A stretch of DNA of 64,000 bases from the NCBI RefSeq assembly GCF_003057745.1, contig NZ_QBJD02000006.1:62001-126000 (forward strand), written 5' to 3'. This stretch comes from Enterobacter sp. RIT418 (GTDB lineage: Bacteria; Pseudomonadota; Gammaproteobacteria; Enterobacterales; Enterobacteriaceae). Each line of letters opens with the position of its first letter. The stretch's first letter is position 1. The position numbers and the translations under genes are program-made. A model generated the notes under the pieces. It worked only from the letters and a program-made list of their open reading frames with translations. It had not been told where the DNA came from and did not search any database. Positions 21,292 to 32,790 of the stretch are shown here, piece after piece.

Positions 21292-21326
21292 CCCTCACCC
21301 CAACCCTCTCCCACAGGGAGAGGGTG
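21292..21326. repeat. REP-like palindromic repeat between ubiK and hldE
   Basis: A third copy of the CCCTCACCCC / CCCTCTCCC-GGGAGAGGG unit, again in a convergent intergenic gap, just before the terminator at 21334-21357. Confidence 0.72.
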
Positions 21327-21333
21327 AAAAACG

Positions 21334-21357
21334 AACGGGCCATTCGGCCCGTTTTTT
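21334..21357. terminator. Terminator of hldE-glnE (bidirectional)
   Basis: AACGGGCC / GGCCCGTT is an 8-base stem with a 4-base loop. It is followed by T6 on the plus side and, read on the minus strand, by a T-rich run. It directly abuts the hldE stop. Confidence 0.83.
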
Positions 21358-22786
21358 ACTGACTGTCTTTCTGGATCTTCCTGATGATGTTGGTGGTTGA
21401 ACACCCGTCCTCAAAGTTGAGCACCATCACCTCGCCGCCGTTGGCCCACACCTCTTCGCTGCCCGCGATCTGTTCCGGCTTGTAATCGCCGCCTTTCACC
21501 AGCAGGTCCGGGAGAATACCGGCGATCAGGCGCTGCGGAGTATCTTCTTCAAACGACACCACCCAGTCCACCGCTTCCAGCGCGCCGAGCACAATCATGC
21601 GCTGCTCCAGCGGGTTCACCGGACGCGTTTCGCCTTTCAGCCGTTTTGTCGAGGCATCGCTGTTGACCGCCACGATCAGGCGATCGCCCAGCTTGCGCGC
21701 GTTCGCCAGATACGAGACGTGGCCCGCGTGCAGGATGTCGAACACGCCGTTGGTCATCACCACTTTCTCACCGCGTTTACGCGCGGCGGCAACGGCGGCC
21801 TTCAGCTCGTCCTCGCTCATCACGCCAAACCCGGTCTCAGCGCGACCGCGCACCGCGTTTTCCAGTTCGATAGGTGAAACGGTGGAAGTCCCCAGTTTGC
21901 CCACCACAACGCCCGCGGCCGCGTTCGCGAAGTAGCACGCCTCTTCCAGAGAGTTGCCCGCCGCAAGCGTAGCCGCCAGCACGCCAATAACCGTGTCCCC
22001 AGCACCGGTCACGTCGTACACTTCCTGCGCCTGGGTTGGCATATGCAGCGGCGCTTTGCCCGGCTGCAGCAGCGTCATTCCCTGCTCTGAACGGGTGACC
22101 AGCAGTGCGGAAAGCTCAAAATCAGCGATGATTTTCATGCCGCGCTCAACCAGCTCTTCTTCGGTTTTGCACTTGCCGGCCACCGCTTCAAACTCAGAGA
22201 GGTTTGGCGTCAGCAGCGTCGCGCCGCGATAGCGCTCAAAATCGGTGCCTTTCGGGTCGATCAATACAGGCACGTTGGCTTTACGCGCCAGCTGGATCAT
22301 CTGCTGCACGCTGGCCAGCGCGCCTTTCGCATAGTCAGACAGCACCAGCGCGCCGATATTGCCCAGCGCCTGGTTGATGCGCTCGTGCATCGGCTCGGGA
22401 TCGACGCCCTCAAACCCTTCTTCAAAGTCGAGGCGGATCAGCTGCTGGTTGCGTGACAATACGCGCAGCTTGGTGATGGTTGGGTGAGTCGGAACGGAGA
22501 CGAAATCACACTTTACGTTTACGTCCGCCAGGGCCTTGCTCAGCGCGCGCGCCGCATCGTCGATGCCGGTTAAGCCCACCAGACGCGAGCTCGCGCCCAG
22601 CGAAGCAATGTTCATCGCCACGTTTGCCGCGCCGCCCGGGCGCTCTTCAATGGTATTGACCTTCACCACCGGGACGGGGGCTTCCGGAGAGATACGGCTG
22701 GTTGGCCCATACCAGTAGCGATCCAGCATCACATCCCCGACAACCATTACTCCAGCACGTTCAAACTCTGGCAGTGTTACTTTCAT
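21356..22786 (-). CDS. hldE: Bifunctional heptose 7-phosphate kinase/heptose 1-phosphate adenylyltransferase
   Basis: 476 residues. The N-terminal ribokinase-like domain (about 1-318) carries [15 protein letters not shown] and the catalytic [11 protein letters not shown]. The C-terminal nucleotidyltransferase domain (about 340-476) carries [16 protein letters not shown] with the HxGH motif. It makes ADP-D-glycero-beta-D-manno-heptose for lipopolysaccharide inner core. Located 40 bases downstream of glnE on the same strand, the arrangement glnE-hldE is as in E. coli. Confidence 0.97.
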   Translation of the reverse strand: MKVTLPEFERAGVMVVGDVMLDRYWYGPTSRISPEAPVPVVKVNTIEERPGGAANVAMNIASLGASSRLVGLTGIDDAARALSKALADVNVKCDFVSVPTHPTITKLRVLSRNQQLIRLDFEEGFEGVDPEPMHERINQALGNIGALVLSDYAKGALASVQQMIQLARKANVPVLIDPKGTDFERYRGATLLTPNLSEFEAVAGKCKTEEELVERGMKIIADFELSALLVTRSEQGMTLLQPGKAPLHMPTQAQEVYDVTGAGDTVIGVLAATLAAGNSLEEACYFANAAAGVVVGKLGTSTVSPIELENAVRGRAETGFGVMSEDELKAAVAAARKRGEKVVMTNGVFDILHAGHVSYLANARKLGDRLIVAVNSDASTKRLKGETRPVNPLEQRMIVLGALEAVDWVVSFEEDTPQRLIAGILPDLLVKGGDYKPEQIAGSEEVWANGGEVMVLNFEDGCSTTNIIRKIQKDSQ

Positions 22787-22826
22787 TCCTGACTCCAGAA
22801 AGATTCACAATTTGCGCGCGATAATA

Positions 22827-25682
22827 TCACACTTGATTTGTTACGCACGGCTCCACCAGCCATTTCTGCCAGCTTGCCGTCACCTGGGTGCGCTCTGCGG
22901 CAAAACAATCCAGCGCGACATGTCCCGGCTGCTCCTGCAACGCCAGGTGATGAAGTTCATCGCGCAGCGTGGTGTAGGCGCGGGTTAAGGCCTGCGCCTC
23001 CTGCTCGTCCATAATGTCGTTTTGCGCCAGCAGTTCCAGAATGCGCACATTGTCCGACCACCGCGTCAGCTTCGGCCTGTCGTGGGCGTGGCGCAGCACC
23101 AGATACTGGGTAATAAACTCAATGTCCGTGATGCCGCCCTCGTCGGCCTTAATATCAAAGCGATCGCGATGCTTATTGCCGAGGTGCGCGCGCATTTTTT
23201 CGCGCATCTCGCGCACATCGGTTTGCAGCGTACTGCCGTCGCGCGGGGTCATCATCACCTCCTTGCGAATGGCATCAAACTGCGTTTTCAGCTGCGGGTC
23301 GCCGTACACCACGCGGGCGCGCACCAGCGCCTGATGCTCCCACGTCCAGGCCTCATTCTTCTGATAATCCGCGAACGACTCCGTCGACGTTACCAGCATC
23401 CCCGCCGCGCCGGACGGGCGCAGGCGCGCATCCACTTCGTACAAAATGCCCGACGAGGTGCGGGTGCTGAACAGGTGCATAATGCGCTGCGCCAGGCGCA
23501 GGTAGAACTGACGCCCGTCGATTTCCCGCTCGCCGTCGGTCATCACGTCCATCGGGCAGTCGTGCAGGAAGATTAGGTCCAGATCGGAGCTGTAGCCCAG
23601 CTCCCAGCCGCCGAGCTTGCCGTAGCCCACCACCGCGAAGCCGCGGCCTTCGCGGTCAGCGAGGTGTTTCGGCTGGCCGTAGCGCGCCACCATCTGGATC
23701 CATGCCTGATGCACCACCGCATCAATCATCGCTTCCGCCAGCCAGGTTAAGTGATCGCTGACCTTCATCACCGGCAGCGTGCCGGCGATATCCGCCGCCG
23801 CCACGCGCAGCATCTGCGCCTGCTTAAACTGGCGCAGCGCCTCCAGCTGCTGCTCTTCATCCTCTTCCGGCACGCGCAGCAGATACTGGCGCAGCTCGTC
23901 GCGGTAGGCGTCGGTCGCCGTCGGCTGATACAGGGTATTCGGGTCGAGCAGCTCATCCAGCAGCAGCGGGTAGCGCGCCAGCTTGTTCGCCACCATCGGC
24001 GAGGCCGCGCAGAGCGTAATCAGGTGCTTGAGCGCGCCCGGAAACTCGCTTAGCAGCTCGAGATAGGTGGTACGGGTGATGATGCCGCTCAGCAGCGGCA
24101 TCATGCGCGACAGCGGTATCGGCGCGTCCTCCCGCGAGCATACGTCGCTCAGCAGGTGCGGCATCAGGTGATCGAGCACCTGCCGTCCGCGCGGACCAAT
24201 GGCGCGCTTGTTCAGCTCAAGCCGGAAATCGGCAATCAGCGCCACCACGCGGTGACGATCGTCATCGCTCAAGTGCGCCAGAACCGGCGTGGTGTCATCT
24301 TCCTGGAGCGCATCCTGCCACAGCTCGCGCCAGTGCTCGGAGAGCGCATCCTCCTGAGACTCGCTTTCATCGTCGCCGATCAGGTCGTTAAAGATGCGTC
24401 GCACGCCCGCCATATTGGCATCCAGCTTTTCGGTCAACGCCGCCCAATCGTCCACGCGCATGCCCCAGGCCAGGCGCGCCCGGTTAAGATCGTCGCCCGG
24501 CAGGGTTTGCGTTTGCTCGTCGTTAATGCTTTGCAGCAGGTTTTCCAGACGGCGCAGGAACAGGTAGGCCTCGCGAAGCGTTGCCGCGTCGCCTTCCGGC
24601 AGCAGGTGCAGCTGTTCAATGGCCGCCAGCGTCGGCAGCAGCGAGCGGGACTGCAGAGACGGCTCGCGTCCGCCGCGGATCAGCTGGAAAACCTGAACGA
24701 TAAATTCAATTTCGCGGATGCCGCCCGCGCCGAGCTTGATGTTGTCCTTCAGTCCTCGGCGGCGCACCTCGCGGGCGATCATTCCTTTCATGTTTCGCAG
24801 GGACTGGATGACGCTAAAGTCGATGTAGCGGCGGAACACGAACGGGCGCAGCATGGCGCGCAGTTCGTTGGCGTAGGCATCGTCGCTGTCGCCCATGATC
24901 CGCGCTTTGACCATCGCGTAACGCTCCCAGTCGCGACCCTGCTCCTGATAGTAGTCCTCCAGCGCCGCAAAGCTCAGCACCAGCGGGCCGCTATCGCCAA
25001 ACGGACGCAGACGCATATCCACGCGATAGACGAAGCCGTCCTGCGTCGGCTGGTCCAGGGCTTTAATCAGGCGCTGGCCGAGGCGGGTAAAGAACTGGGC
25101 ATTGTCCAGCTCGCGACGACCGCCGCGCGTAGAGCCCTTCTCCGGCCAGGCAAAAATCAGATCGATATCGGAAGAGAAGTTAAGCTCGCAGCCCCCCAGC
25201 TTCCCCATTCCCAGAATCAGCAGCGGCTGCGGAACCCCGTCTTCGCTGCACGGCGTTCCCCACTCGCGACAGCAGGCGGCGTACAGCCAGTCTCGCGCGG
25301 CAATAATCAGCGTTTGCGCCAGCGCGCTCAGCTGCTGCAGCGTGCTCTCTTCGTCCACCAGCGCCAGCGACTGCGCCCACGCGATGCGCACCATGATCCG
25401 GCGGCGAAACTGGCGCAGCGCGCGCATCAGCGCGGCTTCGTCGGACACGTCCGCCAGCGCGGCCTGCAGCCAGCTGTCGTAATGCCTCCACTCGTCGGCC
25501 CGCGGCGGCGCGCTTTCCAGCTCCGTCAGCCAGCCAGGATTCGCCGTTACGCTTTCCTGCACAAAATCACTAAAAGTGAGCACACACTTAGCCTGCTCAC
25601 TCAGGGATGACGCCGGTAAAGATTCAGGCAGACGTTCGCAGACGGTCTGCCACTGCTGCTGTAGCTGTGAAGAGAGCGGCAT
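22827..25682 (-). CDS. glnE: Glutamine synthetase adenylyltransferase/deadenylase
   Basis: 951 residues. Two nucleotidyltransferase halves are visible: an N-terminal deadenylase domain with [15 protein letters not shown] (about 165-180) and a C-terminal adenylylase domain with [15 protein letters not shown] (about 695-710). They are separated by a helical regulatory domain. The enzyme adds or removes AMP on GlnA under control of PII, adjusting glutamine synthetase activity to nitrogen status. It lies between ygiF (21 bases upstream) and hldE, probably one transcript. Confidence 0.97.
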   Translation of the reverse strand: MPLSSQLQQQWQTVCERLPESLPASSLSEQAKCVLTFSDFVQESVTANPGWLTELESAPPRADEWRHYDSWLQAALADVSDEAALMRALRQFRRRIMVRIAWAQSLALVDEESTLQQLSALAQTLIIAARDWLYAACCREWGTPCSEDGVPQPLLILGMGKLGGCELNFSSDIDLIFAWPEKGSTRGGRRELDNAQFFTRLGQRLIKALDQPTQDGFVYRVDMRLRPFGDSGPLVLSFAALEDYYQEQGRDWERYAMVKARIMGDSDDAYANELRAMLRPFVFRRYIDFSVIQSLRNMKGMIAREVRRRGLKDNIKLGAGGIREIEFIVQVFQLIRGGREPSLQSRSLLPTLAAIEQLHLLPEGDAATLREAYLFLRRLENLLQSINDEQTQTLPGDDLNRARLAWGMRVDDWAALTEKLDANMAGVRRIFNDLIGDDESESQEDALSEHWRELWQDALQEDDTTPVLAHLSDDDRHRVVALIADFRLELNKRAIGPRGRQVLDHLMPHLLSDVCSREDAPIPLSRMMPLLSGIITRTTYLELLSEFPGALKHLITLCAASPMVANKLARYPLLLDELLDPNTLYQPTATDAYRDELRQYLLRVPEEDEEQQLEALRQFKQAQMLRVAAADIAGTLPVMKVSDHLTWLAEAMIDAVVHQAWIQMVARYGQPKHLADREGRGFAVVGYGKLGGWELGYSSDLDLIFLHDCPMDVMTDGEREIDGRQFYLRLAQRIMHLFSTRTSSGILYEVDARLRPSGAAGMLVTSTESFADYQKNEAWTWEHQALVRARVVYGDPQLKTQFDAIRKEVMMTPRDGSTLQTDVREMREKMRAHLGNKHRDRFDIKADEGGITDIEFITQYLVLRHAHDRPKLTRWSDNVRILELLAQNDIMDEQEAQALTRAYTTLRDELHHLALQEQPGHVALDCFAAERTQVTASWQKWLVEPCVTNQV

Positions 25683-25703
25683 GTTTGGGGTTCCTTGCCA
25701 GAG

Positions 25704-27005
25704 TTAACGTTTTCCGCTGTGCAGCCAGAACGGCTCCTGCGAAATAGCCTCGTTTCGGAAATGCTCAATTTCAATGTGCTGGCGAGTTTCGATGGCGTGC
25801 TTTAGCCCCTGCCAGTTCTCGATCCAGGCCTGCGCCCCGGCGCCGTCATACGCCCCGGACAGCAGCAGCATACTGTCGATATTGCGCGCCAGGCGAGGGA
25901 GCTGATCGCCATACTGGTCGCCCAGCGGGTGCGCAAAGGTCGTTTTCAGCTCGGCCGCATGGCGAGACAGATGGATATCCGCGAAGCGCTTGAACGATTC
26001 GCTGATTTTGGCCTGCGCCTTCGCGTCCAGGAACGGGCGCCAGCCGCGGGTAACCAGGAACTCGGTCAACGCCAGCTTTGCCGCCGCGCCTTGTGCGCTA
26101 TAAATCGCCGTTTGGGCGGAAACATCGGAGAGCAGCAGCGCTTCGGTTTGCGTCAGCAGGTCACGTAAGTGAGCACTCGCTTTGCGAGGAACGATGCCGC
26201 CGAACAGCATCAGGGTATGGCGGACCAGCCCCATTGCCGCCAGCACGTGGGTCTTCGCGTTTTTCACGTTACGCGCCCACAGCTCTTCATGATACAGCCA
26301 CTGGGAAAGCGCCAGCTCGAGCGCCGCCTCCATGCCCTGTTCAACGCTGGCCTTCGGCGCAGCGTGCAAAATGGTCGTCTCTTTCAGCGCGCGCGGTGCA
26401 TCCCCGGCGGCCAGATGATAGCCGCGAGCGGCTTTGCTCAGGCTGCCCTGACGCAGGCCGGACTGGCTCACCAGGCGGCGCGCCAGCTTCAGCACGTCGT
26501 TCACATCGCCTTCCAGAAGCTCAAGCTCCAGCTCGCAGATCGGCTCCTGGCTTTCACCCGCTTTGACTTCGCCCTGGTCCAGCGCAATTTCGATGCGGCT
26601 TTTTCCTTCCGTTACCTGCCATTTTTCGCGCCAGAAATCGGTGCTGAACAGCGGCTGCACCTGTTCCGCGAGCGTTGAAGGCAGCTCACCTTCAGGCCAA
26701 ACCTCTGCCGGGAAGCGTTCCAGCTCAAGTTCTGGCTTACTGATGTCGATATTGTATTCCGGACGCTGATGCAAACCGCCGACCACGCGACCGGCAATTT
26801 TCATCGTCATCTCATAACGTCCGCTCGCGCCGCGGATGCGCAGCCCCATATCGTGGCGGCGCAGCCAGTTGTCCGGCGTTTCGTAATAGATGTTGAGGAG
26901 CTGTACCGGTTCATGATGTTCGCCGGAAAACGTATTGATATGCTGACGCAGCGCGTCCACGCTGTCTTGTTCGACGATAAACTTTAATTCGATTTCTTGA
27001 GCCAT
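25704..27005 (-). CDS. ygiF: Inorganic triphosphatase
   Basis: 433 residues. The N-terminal CYTH domain starts with the EIELK signature at residues 4-8, whose charged side chains line the triphosphate tunnel. The C-terminal CHAD domain (about 220-420) is helical and rich in conserved His and Arg (RVKNAKTHVLAAMGLVRH-like segment). E. coli YgiF hydrolyses inorganic triphosphate. It is the first gene of the ygiF-glnE-hldE run. Confidence 0.94.
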   Translation of the reverse strand: MAQEIELKFIVEQDSVDALRQHINTFSGEHHEPVQLLNIYYETPDNWLRRHDMGLRIRGASGRYEMTMKIAGRVVGGLHQRPEYNIDISKPELELERFPAEVWPEGELPSTLAEQVQPLFSTDFWREKWQVTEGKSRIEIALDQGEVKAGESQEPICELELELLEGDVNDVLKLARRLVSQSGLRQGSLSKAARGYHLAAGDAPRALKETTILHAAPKASVEQGMEAALELALSQWLYHEELWARNVKNAKTHVLAAMGLVRHTLMLFGGIVPRKASAHLRDLLTQTEALLLSDVSAQTAIYSAQGAAAKLALTEFLVTRGWRPFLDAKAQAKISESFKRFADIHLSRHAAELKTTFAHPLGDQYGDQLPRLARNIDSMLLLSGAYDGAGAQAWIENWQGLKHAIETRQHIEIEHFRNEAISQEPFWLHSGKR

Positions 27006-27242
27006 AGTCTTGTACTTTTGCGTGCGTCACAGACGCGTCAATGAAGGCGAACTTCCTCGCCATTTGTTTGTCAGTACATAGTATTTTGCGACAAATTGCC
27101 ACGCAATGCGCATTTTGACGGACTTAAAAGTTTAAAGCAGTGGAAATCAGGACACAGATGATTCCGATTGATGATGAATCCTTTGCGTAGCGACACTGAT
27201 GCCACTACTATCGTTCCACTTTTTATGAAAATAACGACTAAT

Positions 27243-27863
27243 ATGCTTAAATTACGCCTGATTGGACTGACTTTCCTCGCTTTTAGCGCCGCAACCACGG
27301 TCCACGCTGAAGAGAAGCGTTACGTTTCTGATGAACTGAATACCTGGGTCCGCAGCGGCCCTGGAGACAATTATCGCCTCGTGGGCACGGTAAACGCCGG
27401 CGAGGAAGTGACTCTGTTACAAACCAACGCGGACACCAACTACGGCCAGGTTCGCGACAGCACCGGCCGCACCTCCTGGATCCCCATGAAAGAGCTGAGC
27501 AACGTGCCTAGCCTGCGCACCCGCGTGCCGGATCTGGAAAACCAGGTGAAAACCCTGACCGATAAGCTGAACAACATTGACGGCACGTGGAACCAGCGCA
27601 CCGCAGAAATGCAGCAAAAGGTGGCGCAGAGCGACAGCGTGATCAACGGCCTGAAGGAAGAAAACCAGAAGCTGAAGAACGAGCTGATCGTCGCGCAGAA
27701 GAAAGTGAACGCGGCCAATCTCCAGCTTGACGACAAACAGCGCACCATCATCATGCAGTGGTTCATGTACGGCGGCGGCGTGCTGGGCGTTGGCCTGGTG
27801 CTGGGTCTGGTGCTGCCTATGCTGATCCCAAGCCGCAAGCGCAAAGACCGCTGGATGAACTAA
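27243..27863 (+). CDS. ygiM: SH3 domain membrane protein YgiM
   Basis: 206 residues, the same as E. coli YgiM. The signal peptide ends VHA, and a bacterial SH3 domain covers about 24-90 (NTWVRSGPGDNYRLVGTVNAGEEV). A coiled coil spans about 95-165, and a C-terminal membrane helix (about 170-193) precedes a basic tail SRKRKDRWMN. The ATG at 27243 is chosen by homology although no strong ribosome site is seen; ATG at 27225 is an alternative. It probably sits anchored in the inner membrane facing the periplasm. It is divergent from ygiF and followed by cca. Confidence 0.92.
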   Translation: MLKLRLIGLTFLAFSAATTVHAEEKRYVSDELNTWVRSGPGDNYRLVGTVNAGEEVTLLQTNADTNYGQVRDSTGRTSWIPMKELSNVPSLRTRVPDLENQVKTLTDKLNNIDGTWNQRTAEMQQKVAQSDSVINGLKEENQKLKNELIVAQKKVNAANLQLDDKQRTIIMQWFMYGGGVLGVGLVLGLVLPMLIPSRKRKDRWMN

Positions 27864-27923
27864 TTCGTCTTCTCTGCCAGACTTACGTATCATTCTGGAA
27901 AAGAGAAAACGGGAGAATCAGGC

Positions 27924-29165
27924 GTGAAGAGTTATCTGGTCGGTGGTGCGGTTCGTGATGCGTTGTTAGGTCTGCCGGTCAAAGATAAGGATTGGGTCGT
28001 GGTCGGCGCCACGCCAGAAGAGATGCTTAACGCGGGCTACCAGCAGGTAGGCCGCGATTTTCCCGTGTTTCTTCATCCGCAAAGCCGCGAAGAGTACGCC
28101 CTGGCGCGCACCGAGCGTAAATCAGGCTCGGGCTACACCGGCTTTACCTGCTATGCCGCGCCGGACGTCACGCTGGAGCAGGATTTGCTGCGCCGCGACC
28201 TCACCGTTAACGCGCTGGCGCAGGACGAGGACGGCCACATCATTGACGCCTACGGCGGGCAGAACGATCTGCGCGACCGTATTCTGCGCCACGTCTCCCC
28301 CGCGTTTTCCGAAGATCCGCTGCGCGTGCTGCGCGTGGCGCGTTTTGCCGCCCGCTACGCCCACCTGAGCTTCCGCATCGCGGACGAAACGATGGCGCTG
28401 ATGACCGCCATGACCGACGCGGGCGAGCTGGAACATCTGACGCCGGAGCGCGTGTGGAAAGAGACGGAAAACGCGCTGACTACGCGCAACCCGCAGGTCT
28501 TCTTTCAGGTGCTGCGCGACTGCGGCGCGCTGAAGGTGCTGTTCCCGGAAGTGGACGCGCTGTTTGGCGTACCCGCTCCGGCAAAGTGGCACCCCGAAAT
28601 CGACACCGGCGTTCACACGCTGATGACGCTAAGCATGGCCGCCATGCTTAGCCCGGACGTCGACGTGCGTTTTTCCACTCTGTGTCACGATCTCGGCAAA
28701 GGCTTAACGCCGAAAGAATTCTGGCCGCGCCACCACGGCCACGGCCCGGCGGGCGTAAAGCTGGTTGAAGGGCTTTGCCAGCGCCTGCGGGTGCCGAACG
28801 AGATCCGCGATCTGGCAAAGCTGGTGGCCGAGTTCCACGATCTAATCCACACCTTCCCGATCCTGAAACCGGCGACCATCGTCAGGCTGTTCGACAACAT
28901 CGACGCCTGGCGCAAGCCGCAGCGCGTGGAGCAAATCGCGCTGACCAGCGAGGCCGACGTGCGCGGGCGCACCGGGTTTGAAGCCAGCGATTATCCGCAG
29001 GGGCGCCTGCTCCGCGAAGCATGGGAAGTGGCCAAAGCGGTGCCGACGAAGGACGTGGTGGAGGCGGGTTTCAAAGGGCCAGAAATTCGGGAAGAGATGA
29101 CGAAGCGACGAATTGATGCGGTAGCCGCGTGGAAGGAACAGCGCTGCCCTCAGCCGAAGGACTGA
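27924..29165 (+). CDS. cca: Multifunctional CCA tRNA nucleotidyltransferase
   Basis: 413 residues with a GTG start at 27924 preceded by GGGAGA. Class II nucleotidyltransferase motifs are GGAVRDALL at residues 7-15, KDKDWV, and the [10 protein letters not shown] motif near residue 91. A C-terminal HD domain (CHDLGKG, about residue 253) gives 2',3'-cyclic phosphodiesterase and phosphatase activities in E. coli. It builds or repairs the CCA end of tRNAs. Confidence 0.97.
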   Translation: MKSYLVGGAVRDALLGLPVKDKDWVVVGATPEEMLNAGYQQVGRDFPVFLHPQSREEYALARTERKSGSGYTGFTCYAAPDVTLEQDLLRRDLTVNALAQDEDGHIIDAYGGQNDLRDRILRHVSPAFSEDPLRVLRVARFAARYAHLSFRIADETMALMTAMTDAGELEHLTPERVWKETENALTTRNPQVFFQVLRDCGALKVLFPEVDALFGVPAPAKWHPEIDTGVHTLMTLSMAAMLSPDVDVRFSTLCHDLGKGLTPKEFWPRHHGHGPAGVKLVEGLCQRLRVPNEIRDLAKLVAEFHDLIHTFPILKPATIVRLFDNIDAWRKPQRVEQIALTSEADVRGRTGFEASDYPQGRLLREAWEVAKAVPTKDVVEAGFKGPEIREEMTKRRIDAVAAWKEQRCPQPKD

Positions 29166-29178
29166 GGGCAATCGGTTA

Positions 29179-30000
29179 TCAGAAGAAGACCACGTACACT
29201 GCGGCAGCGACGATAAAGCGGTAGATCGCGAACGGAATGAACGAGATCCGCTTAATCAGCTGCAGGAAGGTTTTGATGGCAATCAGCGCCACGATAAAGG
29301 CGGTGATAAAGCCCACCGCGAACATCGGAATATCGCCTGCGGTCAGGAAGTGGTAGCTCTTATAGAGGTCCAGCACGGTCGCGCCCATCATCATCGGCAC
29401 CGCCAGCAGGAACGAGAACTCAGACGCCGCGTAGCGGCTCACGCCCATCAGCATCCCGCCGGAAATCGTTGCGCCCGAACGAGAAAAGCCCGGCCACAGC
29501 GCCAGACACTGGAAGCAGCCGATCATGAAGGCCTGACGATAGGTCATGTCGTCCAGCCCTTCCGCGCGCGGCGTTTTCGGCTTTAGCAGCTCTGCCGCAA
29601 TCAGCAGGAAACCGCCGACCACCAGCGCGTACATAACGTTAATCGGGTTGAAAAGCGATTTGATGACGTCGTGGAACACCAGCCCCAGCACCACCGCCGG
29701 GATCATCCCGAGCAGGATGTGGATCAGCGTCAGGCGGCCCGTGCCTTCCCCTTCACGCTGCGGCAAACGGCCAAAATGGATGCCAATCAAACCAAACAGA
29801 CGGCGCCAGAACATCACGACAACTGCCAGGATAGAACCAAGCTGAATCACCACTTCAAACGTCTTTGCGGTATCACCCTCAAAGCCCAGCAGATGGCCAA
29901 CGATAATCATATGGCCCGTACTGGAAACCGGTAAAAACTCCGTCAATCCTTCGACCACACCCAGTATTGCCGCCACCAGCAGCGAGTGCATATCGCTCAT
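29179..30000 (-). CDS. uppP: Undecaprenyl-diphosphatase UppP (BacA)
   Basis: 273-residue polytopic membrane phosphatase. Catalytic motifs are [14 protein letters not shown] (about 17-30) and [16 protein letters not shown] (about 170-185). It recycles undecaprenyl pyrophosphate to the monophosphate lipid carrier for peptidoglycan and surface polysaccharides, and overexpression gives bacitracin resistance. It is convergent with cca and is followed upstream by folB on the same strand. Confidence 0.97.
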   Translation of the reverse strand: MSDMHSLLVAAILGVVEGLTEFLPVSSTGHMIIVGHLLGFEGDTAKTFEVVIQLGSILAVVVMFWRRLFGLIGIHFGRLPQREGEGTGRLTLIHILLGMIPAVVLGLVFHDVIKSLFNPINVMYALVVGGFLLIAAELLKPKTPRAEGLDDMTYRQAFMIGCFQCLALWPGFSRSGATISGGMLMGVSRYAASEFSFLLAVPMMMGATVLDLYKSYHFLTAGDIPMFAVGFITAFIVALIAIKTFLQLIKRISFIPFAIYRFIVAAAVYVVFF

Positions 30001-30104
30001 CTATAAACCCCTAAAAAGATATAAAAAACGGTCGCCACAACGGCTTCCGTGAAAGATACAGCGTTAAGACCTGTTTAACCGAAAATGGTTTAGCAATTAT
30101 GACG

Positions 30105-30473
30105 TTAAATCTTACCTTTCAGATTTGTGCCACGCTCAATTATGACCCCAACGTTGGCCGCGCGCGCCACCGCTCCCGGTTTGCTCAGCTTGATGCGCAC
30201 CCACGGCGAGTTAAACTTGTTCAGCAGCAGCTCGGCCACCTCTTCCGCAACGCGCTCAACCAGCGCAAAACGCTGCCCTTCCACATGGCCGACGACCGCT
30301 TCGCTGATGTCGGCATAGCTCAGACAGTCCTTCACATCATCGCTTTTCGCTGACGCGCGGTTATCCCAGCCCATTTCGATATCGAACACCAGCTTCTGCT
30401 CAATGGTCTGTTCCCAGTCGTAAACACCAATGGTGGCGATTACCGAAAGTTGCTCTATAAATACAATATCCAT
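30105..30473 (-). CDS. folB: Dihydroneopterin aldolase
   Basis: 122 residues, matching E. coli FolB. It begins [21 protein letters not shown] at the ATG at 30473; an in-frame GTG lies one codon upstream. The conserved Tyr and Glu of the active site ([19 protein letters not shown]) and Lys in RIKLSKPGA are present. It cleaves dihydroneopterin to 6-hydroxymethyldihydropterin in folate synthesis. It is divergent from plsY. Confidence 0.96.
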   Translation of the reverse strand: MDIVFIEQLSVIATIGVYDWEQTIEQKLVFDIEMGWDNRASAKSDDVKDCLSYADISEAVVGHVEGQRFALVERVAEEVAELLLNKFNSPWVRIKLSKPGAVARAANVGVIIERGTNLKGKI

Positions 30474-30580
30474 CACGACCTGCCTGCTTTTTGGCTAAAC
30501 CGGATACCACTCCCGGCGAATTATGCGTATTATCCACAGATGCCGAGAATACCGATACCTTTTCAAAATGGAACAGCGTT

Positions 30581-31207
30581 ATGAGTGCAATCGCGCCTGG
30601 AATGATACTCCTCGCCTACCTTTGCGGCTCAATCTCCAGCGCCATTCTGGTCTGCCGCATTGCCGGGTTGCCTGACCCGCGCGAAAGCGGTTCCGGGAAT
30701 CCGGGAGCGACCAACGTATTACGAATTGGCGGCAAGGGAGCAGCCGTAGCGGTTTTGATTTTCGATGTGCTGAAAGGAATGCTTCCCGTCTGGGGTGCCT
30801 ATGCGCTCGGCGTCACGCCGTTCTGGCTCGGGCTGATTGCTATCGCCGCCTGCGTCGGCCATATCTGGCCCGTATTCTTCGGTTTCAAAGGCGGAAAAGG
30901 CGTCGCGACGGCATTTGGCGCCATTGCCCCTATCGGCTGGGATTTGACGGGCGTGATGGCGGGCACCTGGCTGCTCACCATCCTTCTTAGCGGCTACTCC
31001 TCGCTGGGCGCCATCGTCAGCGCGCTGATCGCGCCGTTTTACGTCTGGTGGTTTAAGCCTCAGTTCACCTTCCCGGTGTCGATGCTGTCCTGCCTGATCC
31101 TGCTGCGCCACCACGATAATATTCAGCGGCTGTGGCGCCGCCAGGAGACCAAAATCTGGACGAAGCTGAAGAGAAAGAAAAAAGAGCCGAAAAACGGCTC
31201 CTCCTGA
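30581..31207 (+). CDS. plsY: Glycerol-3-phosphate acyltransferase PlsY
   Basis: 208 residues starting [17 protein letters not shown] at 30581. Five or so membrane segments carry the three cytosolic motifs [22 protein letters not shown] and the C-terminal HHDNIQRL. It transfers acyl from acyl-phosphate to glycerol-3-phosphate, the first acylation in phospholipid synthesis. Its 3' end is special: codons near its end also encode the terminator of the convergent tsaD gene. The ttdRABT genes that follow in E. coli are absent. Confidence 0.96.
   Translation: MSAIAPGMILLAYLCGSISSAILVCRIAGLPDPRESGSGNPGATNVLRIGGKGAAVAVLIFDVLKGMLPVWGAYALGVTPFWLGLIAIAACVGHIWPVFFGFKGGKGVATAFGAIAPIGWDLTGVMAGTWLLTILLSGYSSLGAIVSALIAPFYVWWFKPQFTFPVSMLSCLILLRHHDNIQRLWRRQETKIWTKLKRKKKEPKNGSS
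31177..31200 (-). terminator. tsaD terminator embedded in the plsY coding end
   Basis: On the minus strand GAGCCG and CGGCTC form a six-base stem with a TTTTT loop, followed by TTTTTTC. It lies inside the last codons of plsY, 9 bases past the tsaD stop. The plsY and tsaD stop codons are one base apart, so the hairpin serves tsaD while coding plsY. Confidence 0.78.
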
Positions 31208-31208
31208 T

Positions 31209-32222
31209 TTACGCCTCCGGCAGTTCCGCCAGCGGCCAGCGCGGACGAACGGAGACGCTCAGGTCTGCCGTTGCTCCCGCGTTCATACGCACCATGCCCG
31301 CATAGGCAATCATCGCCCCGTTATCGGTACAAAATTCCGGACGCGCGTAGAACACTTCCCCACGACGCTTTTGCATCATCTCCGCAAGCTTCGCGCGCAG
31401 CGTGCGGTTAGCGCTCACGCCGCCCGCCATTACCAAACGTTTGAAGCCGGTTTGATCCAGCGCGCGCTTGCACTTGATCATCAGCGTGTCCACCACCGCA
31501 TCTTCGAACGCACGAGCGATGTCCGCTCGGGTTTGCTCGCTATCGTCATTATTACGAATGGTGTTGGCGGCAAAGGTTTTCAGGCCGGAGAAGCTGAAGT
31601 CCAGCCCCGGGCGGTCGGTCATCGGTCGCGGGAATACGAAGCGCCCTGCCGTCCCCTGAGAGGCCATTTTGGACAGCATCGGCCCACCGGGATAATCCAG
31701 CCCCAGCAGCTTGGCGGTTTTGTCGAACGCTTCACCCGCGGCGTCGTCAATCGACTCGCCCAGCAGCTCGTACTTACCAATGCCCGTCACGCTAATCAGC
31801 TGGGTATGGCCGCCGGAAACCAGCAGCGCCACAAACGGGAACGCAGGCGGATTATCTTCCAGCATCGGGGCCAGAAGGTGCCCTTCCATATGATGCACAG
31901 GAATGGCGGGAACATCCCACGCGAACGCCAGCGAGCGGCCCACCGTCGCGCCGACCAGCAGCGCGCCGACCAGGCCCGGCCCTGCGGTATAGGCCACCGC
32001 ATCAATATCGTTGGACGTTAATCCAGCCTCTTTCAGCGCCGCCTGGATCAGAGGAACCGTTTTACGCACGTGGTCACGAGAGGCCAGCTCGGGCACAACG
32101 CCGCCGTAGTCAGCGTGCAATTTCACCTGACTATACAGTTGGTTGGCCAGAAGCCCTTTTTCATCGTCAAAAATAGCGATGCCGGTTTCATCGCAGGATG
32201 TTTCAATACCCAGTACACGCAT
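31209..32222 (-). CDS. tsaD: tRNA N6-adenosine threonylcarbamoyltransferase
   Basis: 337 residues, as in E. coli. ASKHA-fold motifs include [10 protein letters not shown] at the N-terminus, metal ligands in VHHMEGH (about residues 110-116), VSGGHTQL and [13 protein letters not shown]. With TsaB, TsaC and TsaE it makes t6A at position 37 of ANN-decoding tRNAs. The gene is divergent from rpsU and convergent with plsY. Confidence 0.97.
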   Translation of the reverse strand: MRVLGIETSCDETGIAIFDDEKGLLANQLYSQVKLHADYGGVVPELASRDHVRKTVPLIQAALKEAGLTSNDIDAVAYTAGPGLVGALLVGATVGRSLAFAWDVPAIPVHHMEGHLLAPMLEDNPPAFPFVALLVSGGHTQLISVTGIGKYELLGESIDDAAGEAFDKTAKLLGLDYPGGPMLSKMASQGTAGRFVFPRPMTDRPGLDFSFSGLKTFAANTIRNNDDSEQTRADIARAFEDAVVDTLMIKCKRALDQTGFKRLVMAGGVSANRTLRAKLAEMMQKRRGEVFYARPEFCTDNGAMIAYAGMVRMNAGATADLSVSVRPRWPLAELPEA

Positions 32223-32420
32223 GACTTGTTTTACCTCGTTTCAATACCGCGCAGTGTAGGGCCAATGCGGGTTGATGTAAAACTTTGTTCGCCCCAGGAC
32301 ATCCGCTCGTGTATACTCCTCCTCCTTATAAAAGTCTCATTTCAAAATCGCATCGGTGCTTTACAAAGCAGCAGCATTTGCAGTAAAATTCCGCACCATT
32401 TTGAAATAAGCTGGCGCTGA

Positions 32421-32675
<255 letters not shown>

Positions 32676-32723
32676 TCTGTTGAGAGCACGCGCTCTCAAT
32701 TGACAGACAGAGTAGTAGTCGTA

Positions 32724-32760
32724 AGGCCGTGCTTCCGGAAGGAATGCGCGGCTTGTTTTC
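32724..32760 (+). terminator. Internal terminator between rpsU and dnaG
   Basis: AGGCCGTGC pairs with GCGCGGCTT (two G-U pairs) and is followed by GTTTTCGTTT. Upstream, a second perfect hairpin TTGAGAGC / GCTCTCAA occupies 32680-32699. A partial terminator at this place in E. coli lowers dnaG relative to rpsU expression. Confidence 0.72.
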
Positions 32761-32790
32761 GTTTATAAGTCGCTTAAATTTTTGGGGCAT

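Noticed and set aside
24156-25610. Long plus-strand open frame antisense to glnE
   Set aside because: Composition is typical of the complement of GC-rich coding DNA; glnE is intact and conserved over it.
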